From contig NZ_WKJL01000022.1 of assembly GCF_009674565.1 (NCBI RefSeq), forward strand, positions 1 through 64,000: a stretch of 64,000 nt of DNA, in the 5' to 3' direction. Source of the stretch: Duganella aquatilis (GTDB taxonomy: Bacteria; Pseudomonadota; Gammaproteobacteria; Burkholderiales; Burkholderiaceae_D). Of this stretch, positions 16,973 to 24,993 are shown piece by piece; position 1 is the stretch's first letter, and every line of letters begins with the position of its first letter. The notes under the pieces are model-generated. The model made no database searches. It saw only the letters and a program-made list of their open reading frames with translations, and was not told the DNA's origin. The position numbers and the translations under genes are program-made.

Positions 16973-19390
16973 TTAGTTGCGGACTGGCTTACCGGTTTGC
17001 AGCATGCCCATGATGCGTTCCTGGGTCTTCGGATGGTTCAGCAGCTCCAGGAAGGCCTTGCGTTCCATGTCCAGCAGCCACTGCTCGCTCACGAAGGAGC
17101 CTTGGTCGATGTCGCCACCGCTGACGATCTGCGCGATCATGTCGCCCAGCTTGAAGTCGTGCGCGGAAATGAAGCCGCCGTCACGCATATTGACCAGTTG
17201 CGCCTTGATGGTGCCCCAGCCGTAGCGGCCGGTGACCTGGATCGGCGCCTTCAGCGGCGCGCGGTAGCCCTTGTCGAACATGGCGCGCGCTTCGGTCTTG
17301 GCCACGTACAGCAGTTCGTACGGGTTGAACACGATCACGTCGTCTTCTTTCAGGTAGCCCATGGCCTGTGCTTCCAGCGCCGATTTCGACACGTTGGCGG
17401 TGGCCGCGTTGGTGAAGCCGGTTTTCAGGAATTGCAGGATGTCGGTGCCCTTGGCTTCCTTGTAGGCGCGTTGTGCCGCCTCTTTCAGGCCGCCGCCGGC
17501 AGGGATCAGGCCCACGCCCACTTCCACCAGGCCGATGTACGATTCGATCAGCGCCACGCGCTTGGACGAATGCAGCGCCATTTCGCAGCCGCCGCCCAGG
17601 GCGATGCCGGCAACCGCCGCCACCACCGGCACGTTCGAATATTTCATCGCCATGAAGGTGTCTTGCAGTTCCTTGATGATCGGGTCGACCGCCTTGGCGC
17701 CGCCGCTCATGAAGGCTGGCAGTGCCGATTGCAGGTCGGCGCCGGCCGAGAACGCGCCGCCGTCGGCCGCGTCCGCGCTCCAGATCACCAGGCCCTTGAA
17801 GTTCTTCTCGGCTTCCGCCAGCGCTTTCTTGAAGCCGGCGATGACGCCCGGGCTGATCACGTGCAGCTTGGTTTTCAGCGAGATCACCAGGATGTCGTCG
17901 CCCGAGTGCCACAGGCGCACGTCGTCGTCTTCATGCACGGTGGTGCCGGCGGTGCGGCCGGTGGCTTCGCCCGAACCCAGTACCGGTGCGCGGAATTCCT
18001 GGCGCTTGTAGACCGCCAGTTCCGAACGCGGCACGAACGATTTCGACACGGCCGACCAGGAACCTTCAGGGGTGTGGACGCCGCCTTTTTCAGCGACCGG
18101 ACCTTCGAACACCCAGGCTGGCAGCGGTGCGTTGCACAGTGCGTGGCCGGCGTCGATGTCTTCCTTGACCCACTGGGCGACTTGCGTCCAGCCCGATGCC
18201 TGCCAGGTTTCGAACGGGCCGACGGTCCAGCCGAAGCCCCAGCGCATGGCGAAGTCGATATCGCGCGCGTTGTCGGCGATGGTGTCCAGGTGCACGGCGA
18301 TGTAGTGGAAGGCGTCGCGGAAGATCGCCCACAGGAACTGCGCCTGCGGATTGGTCGATTCGCGCATCGCTTTCATCTTCTTGACCGGATCCTTTTCCTT
18401 CAGGATGCGGGCGACGATGTCGGCGGCCTTGGCGCCGCCGGCGACGTATTCACCGGTGGCGAAGTCCAGGCGCTGGATTTCCTTGCCTACTTTTTTGTAG
18501 AAGCCGGCGCCGGTCTTCTGGCCCAGCGCGCCCTGCTCCACCAGCTTGGCCAGCACGGCCGGGGTTTTGTAGACGGCGGCGAACGGGTCGTTCGGCAGGT
18601 AGTCCTGCATGGTCTTGATCACATGGCCCATGGTGTCCAGGCCGACCACGTCCGCAGTGCGGAAGGTGCCCGACTTGGCGCGTCCCAGCTTGGCGCCGGT
18701 CAGGTCATCGACCACGTCCACCGACAGGCCGAATTTCTCGGCTTCGTGGACAATGGCCAGGATGCCGAACACGCCCACGCGGTTGGCGATGAAGTTCGGG
18801 GTGTCCTTGGCGCGGACCACGCCCTTGCCCAGGGTCGAGGTCAGGAAGCCTTCCAGCTGGTCGCTGATTTCCGGCTTGGTGAACTCGGTCGGGATGATCT
18901 CGACCAGGTGCATATAGCGCGGCGGGTTGAAGAAGTGCACGCCGCAGTAGCGCGATTTCAGGTCGGCGTCGAAGCCTTCGGACAGCTTGGTGATCGACAG
19001 GCCCGAGGTGTTCGAGGCGAAGATGGCGTTTGGCGCAATGTGCGGCGCGACCTTTTTATACAGGTCATGCTTCCAGTCCATGCGCTCGGCGATGGCTTCG
19101 ATGATCAGGTCGCACTCGGCCAGCTTGGCCAGGTCGTCTTCGTAGTTGGCCACTTCGATCAGCGCGGCGTGGTCCTTGTTGCCCAGCGGTGCAGGCGACA
19201 GTTTCTTCAGGCCTTCGATGGCTTTCAGCACGATGGCATTCTTGGGCGTACCGCCGGAGACATGCTCCGGCTTACCCGGCAGGTCGAACAGCACCACAGG
19301 CACCTTGGCGTTGACGCAGTGGGCGGCGATTTGCGCGCCCATCACGCCGGCGCCCAGCACGGCTACTTTTTTAACGATGAAATTGGTCAT
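16973..19390 (-). CDS. bifunctional 3-hydroxyacyl-CoA dehydrogenase / enoyl-CoA hydratase (FadN type)
   Basis: An 805-residue multifunctional enzyme. The Rossmann motif VAVLGAGVMGAQIA is at the very N-terminus, followed by the 3-hydroxyacyl-CoA dehydrogenase domains (SNTSGLSITKLSEGF, GVHFFNPPRYMHLVEIIPT). The crotonase domain is C-terminal (VVAAVAGIALGGGCEMAL). This dehydrogenase-first order is that of Bacillus FadN, reversed relative to E. coli FadB/FadJ. It carries out hydration of enoyl-CoA and NAD-dependent oxidation of 3-hydroxyacyl-CoA. It is located between acyl-CoA dehydrogenase (12 bases upstream) and thiolase (11 bases downstream). Family call firm. Confidence 0.94.
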   Translation of the reverse strand: MTNFIVKKVAVLGAGVMGAQIAAHCVNAKVPVVLFDLPGKPEHVSGGTPKNAIVLKAIEGLKKLSPAPLGNKDHAALIEVANYEDDLAKLAECDLIIEAIAERMDWKHDLYKKVAPHIAPNAIFASNTSGLSITKLSEGFDADLKSRYCGVHFFNPPRYMHLVEIIPTEFTKPEISDQLEGFLTSTLGKGVVRAKDTPNFIANRVGVFGILAIVHEAEKFGLSVDVVDDLTGAKLGRAKSGTFRTADVVGLDTMGHVIKTMQDYLPNDPFAAVYKTPAVLAKLVEQGALGQKTGAGFYKKVGKEIQRLDFATGEYVAGGAKAADIVARILKEKDPVKKMKAMRESTNPQAQFLWAIFRDAFHYIAVHLDTIADNARDIDFAMRWGFGWTVGPFETWQASGWTQVAQWVKEDIDAGHALCNAPLPAWVFEGPVAEKGGVHTPEGSWSAVSKSFVPRSELAVYKRQEFRAPVLGSGEATGRTAGTTVHEDDDVRLWHSGDDILVISLKTKLHVISPGVIAGFKKALAEAEKNFKGLVIWSADAADGGAFSAGADLQSALPAFMSGGAKAVDPIIKELQDTFMAMKYSNVPVVAAVAGIALGGGCEMALHSSKRVALIESYIGLVEVGVGLIPAGGGLKEAAQRAYKEAKGTDILQFLKTGFTNAATANVSKSALEAQAMGYLKEDDVIVFNPYELLYVAKTEARAMFDKGYRAPLKAPIQVTGRYGWGTIKAQLVNMRDGGFISAHDFKLGDMIAQIVSGGDIDQGSFVSEQWLLDMERKAFLELLNHPKTQERIMGMLQTGKPVRN

Positions 19391-19402
19391 TGTCGTTTCC
19401 TC

Positions 19403-21193
19403 TTAGAACAGGTCGGCGTCGAGTGCCATCAGGTTGGCGGAGCCCGAGCGCGCCTGACGGATCAGGGTTGCGGTTTCCGGTTGCAGGCGGGCGAAGTAGA
19501 AACGCGCGGTCGCCAGCTTGGCTTTGTAGAAGGTGTCGCTGCTGTCTTGTTTTTCCAGCGCGATCTTGGCCATTTGCGCGAAGAAGTAGCTGTACACCAG
19601 GTGACCGACAACGCGCAGGTAAGGCACGGCGGCGGCGCCCACTTCGTCGGCGTTCTGGAAGGCCTTCATGCCGATTTCCATGGTCAGCTTGGTGACCTTG
19701 TCGCCCAGTTCGCCCAGCGGCGTGATGAATTCGCTCAGGTTTTCGTCCAGGCCGTTTTCTTCCACGAACGATTTGATTTTCTCGCCGAACTTGCGCAGCT
19801 TGGCGCCGTTGTCGCCCAGGATCTTGCGGCCCAGCAGGTCCAGCGACTGGATGGTGTTGGTGCCTTCGTAGATCAGGTTGATACGGGCGTCGCGCACGTA
19901 CTGTTCCATGCCCCATTCGGCGATGTAGCCGTGACCGCCGAACACTTGCATCGCTTCCGAGGTGGCGATCCAGGCGTTGTCGGTGATGAAGGCCTTGACG
20001 ATCGGGGTCAGCAGTGCGACTTCGTCGGCGGCTTCCTTGCGCACATCTTCGTCAGGGTGGTGCAGTTCGCGGTCGATCTGCAGCGCGACGTACGAGGTGA
20101 AGGCGCGCGCGCCTTCAGCGTAGGCGCGGCCGGTCAGCAGCATGCGGCGCACGTCGGCGTGGACGATGATCGGGTCGGCTGGCTGCTCCGGATTTTTCGG
20201 GCCGGTCAGCGAGCGCATCTGGATGCGGTCCTTGGCGTAGATCACGGCGTTCTGGTACGCCACTTCGGTCAGACCCAGCGACTGCATGCCGACGCCCAGG
20301 CGGGCGGCGTTCATGAACACGAACATGGCGTTCAGGCCCTTGTTCGGCTGGCCGATGATCCAGCCCTTGGCGCCGTCCAGGTTCATCTGGCAGGTCGAGT
20401 TGCCGTGGATGCCCATTTTTTCTTCGATGGCGCCGCAGGTGATCGGGTTGCGTTCGCCGACCGAGCCGTCTTCCTTCGGCAGGTACTTCGGCACCAGGAA
20501 CAGCGAAATGCCTTTCGAGCCTTCCGGTGCGTCCGGCACGCGGGCCAGCACCAGGTGCAGGATGTTTTCCGACATATCGTGTTCGCCGGCCGAGATGAAG
20601 ATCTTGTTGCCGGTGATTTTCCACGAGCCGTCGTCCTGCGGGATGGCTTTCGAGCGCAGCATGCCCAGGTCGGTGCCGCAGTGCGGTTCGGTCAGGCACA
20701 TGGTGCCGGTCCATTCGCCCGACACCAGTTTCGGCAGGTAGGTTTTTTTCTGCTCGTCGGTGCCGTGTTCTTTCAGGCACTCGTAGGCGCCGTGCGACAG
20801 GCCCGGGTACATGGTCCAGGCCTGGTTGGCCGAGTTCAGCATTTCGTAGAACGAGTTGTTCAGCACCACTGGCAGGCCCTGGCCGCCGTATTCAGGATCG
20901 CAGGCCAGTGCCGCCCAGCCGCCTTCGACGTACTGCTTGTACGCTTCCTTGAAGCCTTTTGGCGTGGTCACGGTATGGGTGGCGGCGTCGTGCTTGCAGC
21001 CTTCGCGGTCGCCGGAGTGATTCAGCGGGAACAGCACGCCGGCGGTGAACTTGCCGCCTTCTTCCAGCACCTGGTTGATGATGTCGGCATCGACTTCGCT
21101 GTAGTCCGGCAATGCTTTCAGTTCATCTTCCACTTTCAGGAACTCGTGCAGAACGAATTGCATATCCCGGATTGGCGCGACGTATTGACCCAT
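19403..21193 (-). CDS. acyl-CoA dehydrogenase (FadE-like, with C-terminal extension)
   Basis: A 596-residue flavoprotein: N-terminal helical domain, FAD-binding middle (MCLTEPHCGTDLGML, ITGNKIFISAGEHD), C-terminal helical domain with QVFGGHGYIAEWGMEQYVRD and the likely catalytic Glu in INLIYEGTNTIQ, then a further C-terminal domain of about 120 residues found in the larger bacterial acyl-CoA dehydrogenases. It introduces the first double bond of beta-oxidation and passes electrons to ETF (no etf genes are in the window). The start at 21193 has AGGAGAAAAAA upstream. It directly follows the TetR gene in the operon. Confidence 0.93.
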   Translation of the reverse strand: MGQYVAPIRDMQFVLHEFLKVEDELKALPDYSEVDADIINQVLEEGGKFTAGVLFPLNHSGDREGCKHDAATHTVTTPKGFKEAYKQYVEGGWAALACDPEYGGQGLPVVLNNSFYEMLNSANQAWTMYPGLSHGAYECLKEHGTDEQKKTYLPKLVSGEWTGTMCLTEPHCGTDLGMLRSKAIPQDDGSWKITGNKIFISAGEHDMSENILHLVLARVPDAPEGSKGISLFLVPKYLPKEDGSVGERNPITCGAIEEKMGIHGNSTCQMNLDGAKGWIIGQPNKGLNAMFVFMNAARLGVGMQSLGLTEVAYQNAVIYAKDRIQMRSLTGPKNPEQPADPIIVHADVRRMLLTGRAYAEGARAFTSYVALQIDRELHHPDEDVRKEAADEVALLTPIVKAFITDNAWIATSEAMQVFGGHGYIAEWGMEQYVRDARINLIYEGTNTIQSLDLLGRKILGDNGAKLRKFGEKIKSFVEENGLDENLSEFITPLGELGDKVTKLTMEIGMKAFQNADEVGAAAVPYLRVVGHLVYSYFFAQMAKIALEKQDSSDTFYKAKLATARFYFARLQPETATLIRQARSGSANLMALDADLF

Positions 21194-21230
21194 TTTTTTC
21201 TCCTGATGACTACTTTAGTGTTTGAATTAA

Positions 21231-21854
21231 TTAATTGGCTTGTGCAAGCACCGCTGCCGGTGTTTGCGGATTGCGATACGTCTCGATCAGGCGTACAAAG
21301 CCGGTGCCGGCGCGCTCCAGGCTGCCCGGAATGCGCAGGAAGCGCGCATCGTGGTGCAGGGCCAGGATCAGGCCGTACATCTCGTACACCAGCTGCTGCG
21401 GGTCGGTGTCTGCCTTCAGGTCGCCGCATTCGACGCACTGCTTCACGCAGCGCAGCAGCGCCCCCTGCCAGGCGCCCACCATGGCCATCAGCTCTTCGCG
21501 GATCGGGCCCGGACGGTCGTCATATTCGACGGCGCCGCTGATGTAAATGCAGCCCGAGGCCACTTCCACGCTGACCCGCTTGACCCAGCGCGCAAACATC
21601 GCCTTCAGGCGCTGGATGCCGCGCGGTTCCTTCACGCTGGGGAAGAACACTTCCTGCTCGAAACGATGGTGATACAGCTTCAGCACTTCCAACTGCAAAT
21701 CTTCACGCGATCCGAAATGCGCGAACACGCCGGATTTGCTCATGTTCATCTTATCTGCCAACAATCCAATGGTCAGACCTTCCAGACCATCACGGCTGGC
21801 CAGGTCCAGCGCCACGTCCAGGATTGCCGCGCGGGTTAGCTCGCCTTTGCGCAT
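21231..21854 (-). CDS. TetR-family transcriptional regulator of the beta-oxidation operon
   Basis: A 207-residue regulator with the N-terminal TetR helix-turn-helix (LTIGLLADKMNMSKSGVFAHFGSREDLQ) and a C-terminal ligand domain. It is the first gene of the leftward fatty-acid operon, 37 bases before the acyl-CoA dehydrogenase, so it probably controls its own operon in response to acyl-CoA or a fatty acid. This is inferred from position; the protein is not an obvious FadR or PsrA orthologue by motif alone. The upstream gap 21855-22019 is AT-rich and would hold the promoter. Confidence 0.88.
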   Translation of the reverse strand: MRKGELTRAAILDVALDLASRDGLEGLTIGLLADKMNMSKSGVFAHFGSREDLQLEVLKLYHHRFEQEVFFPSVKEPRGIQRLKAMFARWVKRVSVEVASGCIYISGAVEYDDRPGPIREELMAMVGAWQGALLRCVKQCVECGDLKADTDPQQLVYEMYGLILALHHDARFLRIPGSLERAGTGFVRLIETYRNPQTPAAVLAQAN

Positions 21855-22019
21855 AAATTTAGTTGAGGTATTAATAAGATTGCATCCCAGTGTAAAAAGT
21901 CATTGGAGAGAAAGGAATATTCTGCGCCACTTAAATTTACTCTGTGTGAAAAGAATTGCGAACGCTCGTACTATTATCCACTTGGGGGTGAATGTCAAAC
22001 AGTACCTTTAGAGGTGGCG

Positions 22020-22046
22020 TTCTATTGCTGCGGCGCAGCAATAGAA
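22020..22046. repeat. near-perfect 27-base palindrome
   Basis: TTCTATTGCTGCG, one G, then CGCAGCAATAGAA: 13-base arms that pair without mismatch. It lies between the end of hslR and the promoter of the TetR operon, both leftward. No T-run follows in either direction, so it is not a classical intrinsic terminator; an operator or an mRNA 3'-end hairpin are possible. Confidence 0.7.
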
Positions 22047-22071
22047 GCGGTAATGCAGGCGGGAAACTAAG

Positions 22072-22443
22072 TCAGAGTTTCCCGAGTTGACGGCGGTCGC
22101 GCTTGGTGGGACGGCCCTTGAAATCGGCGCTTGGTTCGCGGAACATGCGGCGGTTTTCCGCCACGGCGGCGCGCCGGGCCACGCTGACGTCGGTTTCCTC
22201 GTACAGGTTGCGGGCGATCGGCGCGGCGGCGCGCACGTCCGACAGGCCCATCACATCGACTTCCCACTGATCGGAGCCGTTGTCGATCTCCAGCACGTCG
22301 CCGATGCGCACATTGCGCGCCGGCTTGGCGCGGTCGCCATTGACGGTGACCTTGCCGCGGTCCACCGCTTCCGTCGCCAGCGAACGGGTTTTAAAGAAAC
22401 GTGCGGCCCACAGCCATTTATCCAGTCGTACACCTTCGCTCAC
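22072..22443 (-). CDS. hslR: ribosome-associated heat shock protein Hsp15 (S4 RNA-binding domain)
   Basis: A 123-residue basic protein with an S4 RNA-binding domain in residues about 6-65 (VRLDKWLWAARFFKTRSLATE, GDVLEI) and a Lys/Arg-rich tail. Hsp15 binds free 50S subunits that carry a stalled peptidyl-tRNA and helps recycle them. The start is GTG, overlapping the stop of the cardiolipin synthase gene (GTGA), so it is coupled and last in the aspS-nudB-EEP-clsB-hslR series. Size and motif agree with the family. Confidence 0.92.
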   Translation of the reverse strand: MSEGVRLDKWLWAARFFKTRSLATEAVDRGKVTVNGDRAKPARNVRIGDVLEIDNGSDQWEVDVMGLSDVRAAAPIARNLYEETDVSVARRAAVAENRRMFREPSADFKGRPTKRDRRQLGKL

Positions 22444-23603
22444 GCGTATTTCCCCACAGCGAACACCCGCATTAGTAACTTGTAGAACACAAACGCAATT
22501 TCGTAGCCGATCCGGCGCACATGACCGACGTGCTTGAAGTCATCATAGGTAATCACCTTGCCTTCGGCAATGGCTTCCTCGATGTGGCAGCGCAGGCTCT
22601 GCGAAAAAGCCGCATCCTTGATGACCACATTGGCTTCCTGGTTCAGGAACAGGCTCAGCCCGTCCACATTGCTGGAACCGACTGTGGCCCAATCGTCGTC
22701 GATGACGGCGACCTTGGCGTGCAGTTGCGTCTTGTGATATTCCACCACTTTGACGCCGGCCGCAAGCAGCTTCGGATAGAAAGAATGCGCCACCGCGTCC
22801 TGCAGCCAGATTTCGCCGACGCCGATCAGCAGCACCACCTCGACGCCGCGCTCGGCCGCCTTGGCCAGCGCCTGGCGGAACTTGCGGCCCGGCGCGAAGT
22901 AGGGATTGGCCAGCAGCACGCTCTTGCGCGCGCGGCCCAGCGCGTACAGGTAGGCGCGCTGAATGGTCTGGCGGTTGCGCCAGTTGTCGCGCACCACGAA
23001 GCCGGCCTGCACCGCGTGCGCGGCGGCGATCTTCTCGACCTTGCGCAGGTCGCGGTACAGGCCGATACGCTTGATCAGGCCCAGCTTGCCCAGGCGGCGC
23101 CACTGCGTGACGGCCTCGGTCTGGATATCGGCCACCAGCGGGCCGCGCACCTGCACCGCGAAGTCCCAGCGCGGCGCCGACAGCGCCTTGTTGTGGTCGT
23201 AATCGCAGAACATGTCGTCGTTGATGTTGATGCCGCCGACGTAGGCCACGTTGCGGTCGACCACGCAGATCTTGCGGTGCGTGCGGGTGATGCCGCGCTT
23301 GAACCAGGGATTGAACATGCGGTGCTCGACGCCCTTGGCCAGCAGCAGTTCGTGCATGCTGTTGACCTGGCGCCGGCCGGTGCCCCACCAATCGGTGATC
23401 ATGCGCACCTGCACGCCGCGCTGGGCGGCGTTGATCAGGGCGTTGAGCACCAGCTTGCCGGTGTCGTCGGCGGCAAAGATATAGGTTTCAAAATAGACTT
23501 CGTACTGCGCGGCGTCGATGGCCGCCACCAGCGCCGGGAAAAAGTCGGTCCCGGTGTGCAGCAGGGTGACTTCGTTATCGGCGATAAAATTCACTGGGCG
23601 CAT
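22440..23603 (-). CDS. clsB: phospholipase D-type cardiolipin synthase (ClsB-like)
   Basis: A 387-residue protein with two HKD motifs, THRKICVVDRNVAYVGG and LHAKVAVIDDDWATVGSS, the catalytic pair of the phospholipase D superfamily. The lack of N-terminal membrane helices and the length fit ClsB rather than ClsA. ClsB makes cardiolipin from phosphatidylglycerol and can also use phosphatidylethanolamine. The ATG at 23603 is used; a TTG six bases earlier is an alternative. The upstream endonuclease/exonuclease/phosphatase-fold gene ends ten bases away, as in E. coli where a gene of that fold (ybhP) precedes clsB. Confidence 0.88.
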   Translation of the reverse strand: MRPVNFIADNEVTLLHTGTDFFPALVAAIDAAQYEVYFETYIFAADDTGKLVLNALINAAQRGVQVRMITDWWGTGRRQVNSMHELLLAKGVEHRMFNPWFKRGITRTHRKICVVDRNVAYVGGININDDMFCDYDHNKALSAPRWDFAVQVRGPLVADIQTEAVTQWRRLGKLGLIKRIGLYRDLRKVEKIAAAHAVQAGFVVRDNWRNRQTIQRAYLYALGRARKSVLLANPYFAPGRKFRQALAKAAERGVEVVLLIGVGEIWLQDAVAHSFYPKLLAAGVKVVEYHKTQLHAKVAVIDDDWATVGSSNVDGLSLFLNQEANVVIKDAAFSQSLRCHIEEAIAEGKVITYDDFKHVGHVRRIGYEIAFVFYKLLMRVFAVGKYA

Positions 23604-23613
23604 GGGCAAGCGC

Positions 23614-24438
23614 TCACGCCAGCGTCAGCGAGGCAACGATGGGCGCGTGGTCCGACAGCTTGGCCCACAGGCTGCCGTGCATCACTTCCGCCGTCTCCAC
23701 CTTGAAACCGCGCACGTAGATGCGGTCCAGCCGGAAGAACGGCAGGCCGGCCGGGAAAGTGCGCGCCGGATTGACGCTGGATTTGCGGCGCAGGGTGCGC
23801 AGCACGCCGTCCAGCGCCGAGCTGGAGCCGATTTCATCGAAGGCCTCGACCACGCCCAGCGCGTTGCGCAGCTCGTCGCTGAGGGTGTTGCGCCAGTCGT
23901 TGAAGTCGCCGGCGATGACCACCGGCTCGCCGTTCGGCGCCGATTCGCGCACGGCCGAAATCAGCGCCTGGGTCTGGCGGCGGCGGCTGCCTTCGAACAG
24001 GCCGAGGTGGACCACGTAGCAATGCACCGGCCCCTGCGGCGTCTGCAGCACGCAGTGCAGGATGCCGCGCTGCTCGTAGGCGTGGTCGGACACATCGTGA
24101 TTGGCCTGGTTGGCGATCGGGAAAGCGCTGAGCAGCGCGTTGCCGTGGTGGCCATGGTCGTAGACCGCGTTCATGCCGTAGGCCGCGTGCAGGTGGCGCG
24201 ATTCGCCGGCAAAATATTCATGCTGCGCCGCAGCGGGCCAATGCTTGTGGCCCAGCTGCTCGGCGCCGTACTTGGCGGCCTTGAGGTCGTGTTTGCCCTG
24301 CACTTCCTGCAAAAAAACCACATCCGCATCGAACATGCCGATCGCCTGCTTCAGCGCCAGCACACGCGGTTCCGCACGAATGCTGGAAACGCCCTTGTGG
24401 ATATTGTAGGTAGCGACTCGGATCTTCATGCGGCCCAT
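23614..24438 (-). CDS. endonuclease/exonuclease/phosphatase-family protein (YbhP-like)
   Basis: A 274-residue single-domain protein of the EEP fold. Motifs are ATYNIHKG near the N-terminus, FLQEVQGK with the metal-binding Glu, VVIAGDFNDW and the final SDHAPIVA His motif. Members hydrolyse phosphodiester bonds in DNA, RNA or phospholipids. The tight link to the cardiolipin synthase gene suggests a lipid-related substrate. No signal peptide is seen. GGGAG four bases before the first ATG supports the start at 24438. Confidence 0.87.
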   Translation of the reverse strand: MGRMKIRVATYNIHKGVSSIRAEPRVLALKQAIGMFDADVVFLQEVQGKHDLKAAKYGAEQLGHKHWPAAAQHEYFAGESRHLHAAYGMNAVYDHGHHGNALLSAFPIANQANHDVSDHAYEQRGILHCVLQTPQGPVHCYVVHLGLFEGSRRRQTQALISAVRESAPNGEPVVIAGDFNDWRNTLSDELRNALGVVEAFDEIGSSSALDGVLRTLRRKSSVNPARTFPAGLPFFRLDRIYVRGFKVETAEVMHGSLWAKLSDHAPIVASLTLA

Positions 24439-24490
24439 TTTACTCCCGAGATCGCATTTCCGGGCGTGCGCCTGCGCACATAGCGGGCCG

Positions 24491-24943
24491 CTAGCGGATC
24501 TGGCGCGGGAGCTGGAGGATGACTTCGGCGTTGGAGGAGGAGAAGCAGCGGTCGGCGGCTTCCAGCCAGGGCAGCCAGGCGTGGTTGATGTGTTCGCGCG
24601 GACTGAGGGTGATGGCGATGTCGCGCGGGACTTCGACGCTGAAGACGTGCTCGGTGTTCTGCGTCACACCCGGCGCGTAGCGGTGGCGCCACATGGGATA
24701 AATCTCGTAGATGTTGGACAGCTGCCAGTCGCGCAGCACGATGCGCTCGCCGTCGGCGACGATGCCGGTTTCCTCGAACAGCTCGCGCGCGGCGGTGGCC
24801 GCCAGCGGCTCGTCCGGCGCGTCCAGCGAACCGGTCACCGACTGCCAGTAGCCCGGCTTGTCGGCGCGCTCGATCAGCAGCACCTGCAGGTCGGCAGTGT
24901 GAATCAGCACCAGCACCGATTCGGGAATCTTGTAAGGCTTCAT
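24491..24943 (-). CDS. nudB: dihydroneopterin triphosphate diphosphatase (Nudix hydrolase)
   Basis: A 150-residue Nudix protein. The Nudix box region runs from TGSLDAPDEP to AARELFEETGIV, with REL-x-EE-x-G intact. NudB removes pyrophosphate from dihydroneopterin triphosphate in folate synthesis. Position just downstream of aspS supports NudB over other Nudix proteins, since nudB sits next to aspS in many proteobacteria. The ATG at 24943 was chosen from the family's N-terminal length (KIPESVLVLIHT); a longer frame runs into aspS. A terminator-like hairpin lies between aspS and this gene. Confidence 0.87.
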   Translation of the reverse strand: MKPYKIPESVLVLIHTADLQVLLIERADKPGYWQSVTGSLDAPDEPLAATAARELFEETGIVADGERIVLRDWQLSNIYEIYPMWRHRYAPGVTQNTEHVFSVEVPRDIAITLSPREHINHAWLPWLEAADRCFSSSNAEVILQLPRQIR

Positions 24944-24960
24944 GCGATAAGGATAAAAGA

Positions 24961-24980
24961 AAAGGCGCCGCAGCGCCTTT
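24961..24980 (-). terminator. stem-loop terminator after aspS
   Basis: AAAGGCGC (24961-24968), CGCA, GCGCCTTT (24973-24980). Read leftward, it is a stem closing a C(UGCG)G tetraloop followed by TCTTTTATCC, a reasonable intrinsic terminator of the aspS transcript or an attenuator before nudB. Its 14-base core is identical to that of the hairpin at 15725-15749. Confidence 0.75.
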
Positions 24981-24993
24981 TCCATATTGCTGC

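Noticed and set aside
16937-21541. Uninterrupted plus-strand frame of more than 1500 codons across the fatty-acid operon
   Set aside because: It lies antisense to four well-recognised genes (thiolase, FadN, acyl-CoA dehydrogenase, TetR), and its product is low-complexity, rich in His, Gln, Arg and Val. Such frames arise from strong third-position GC bias.
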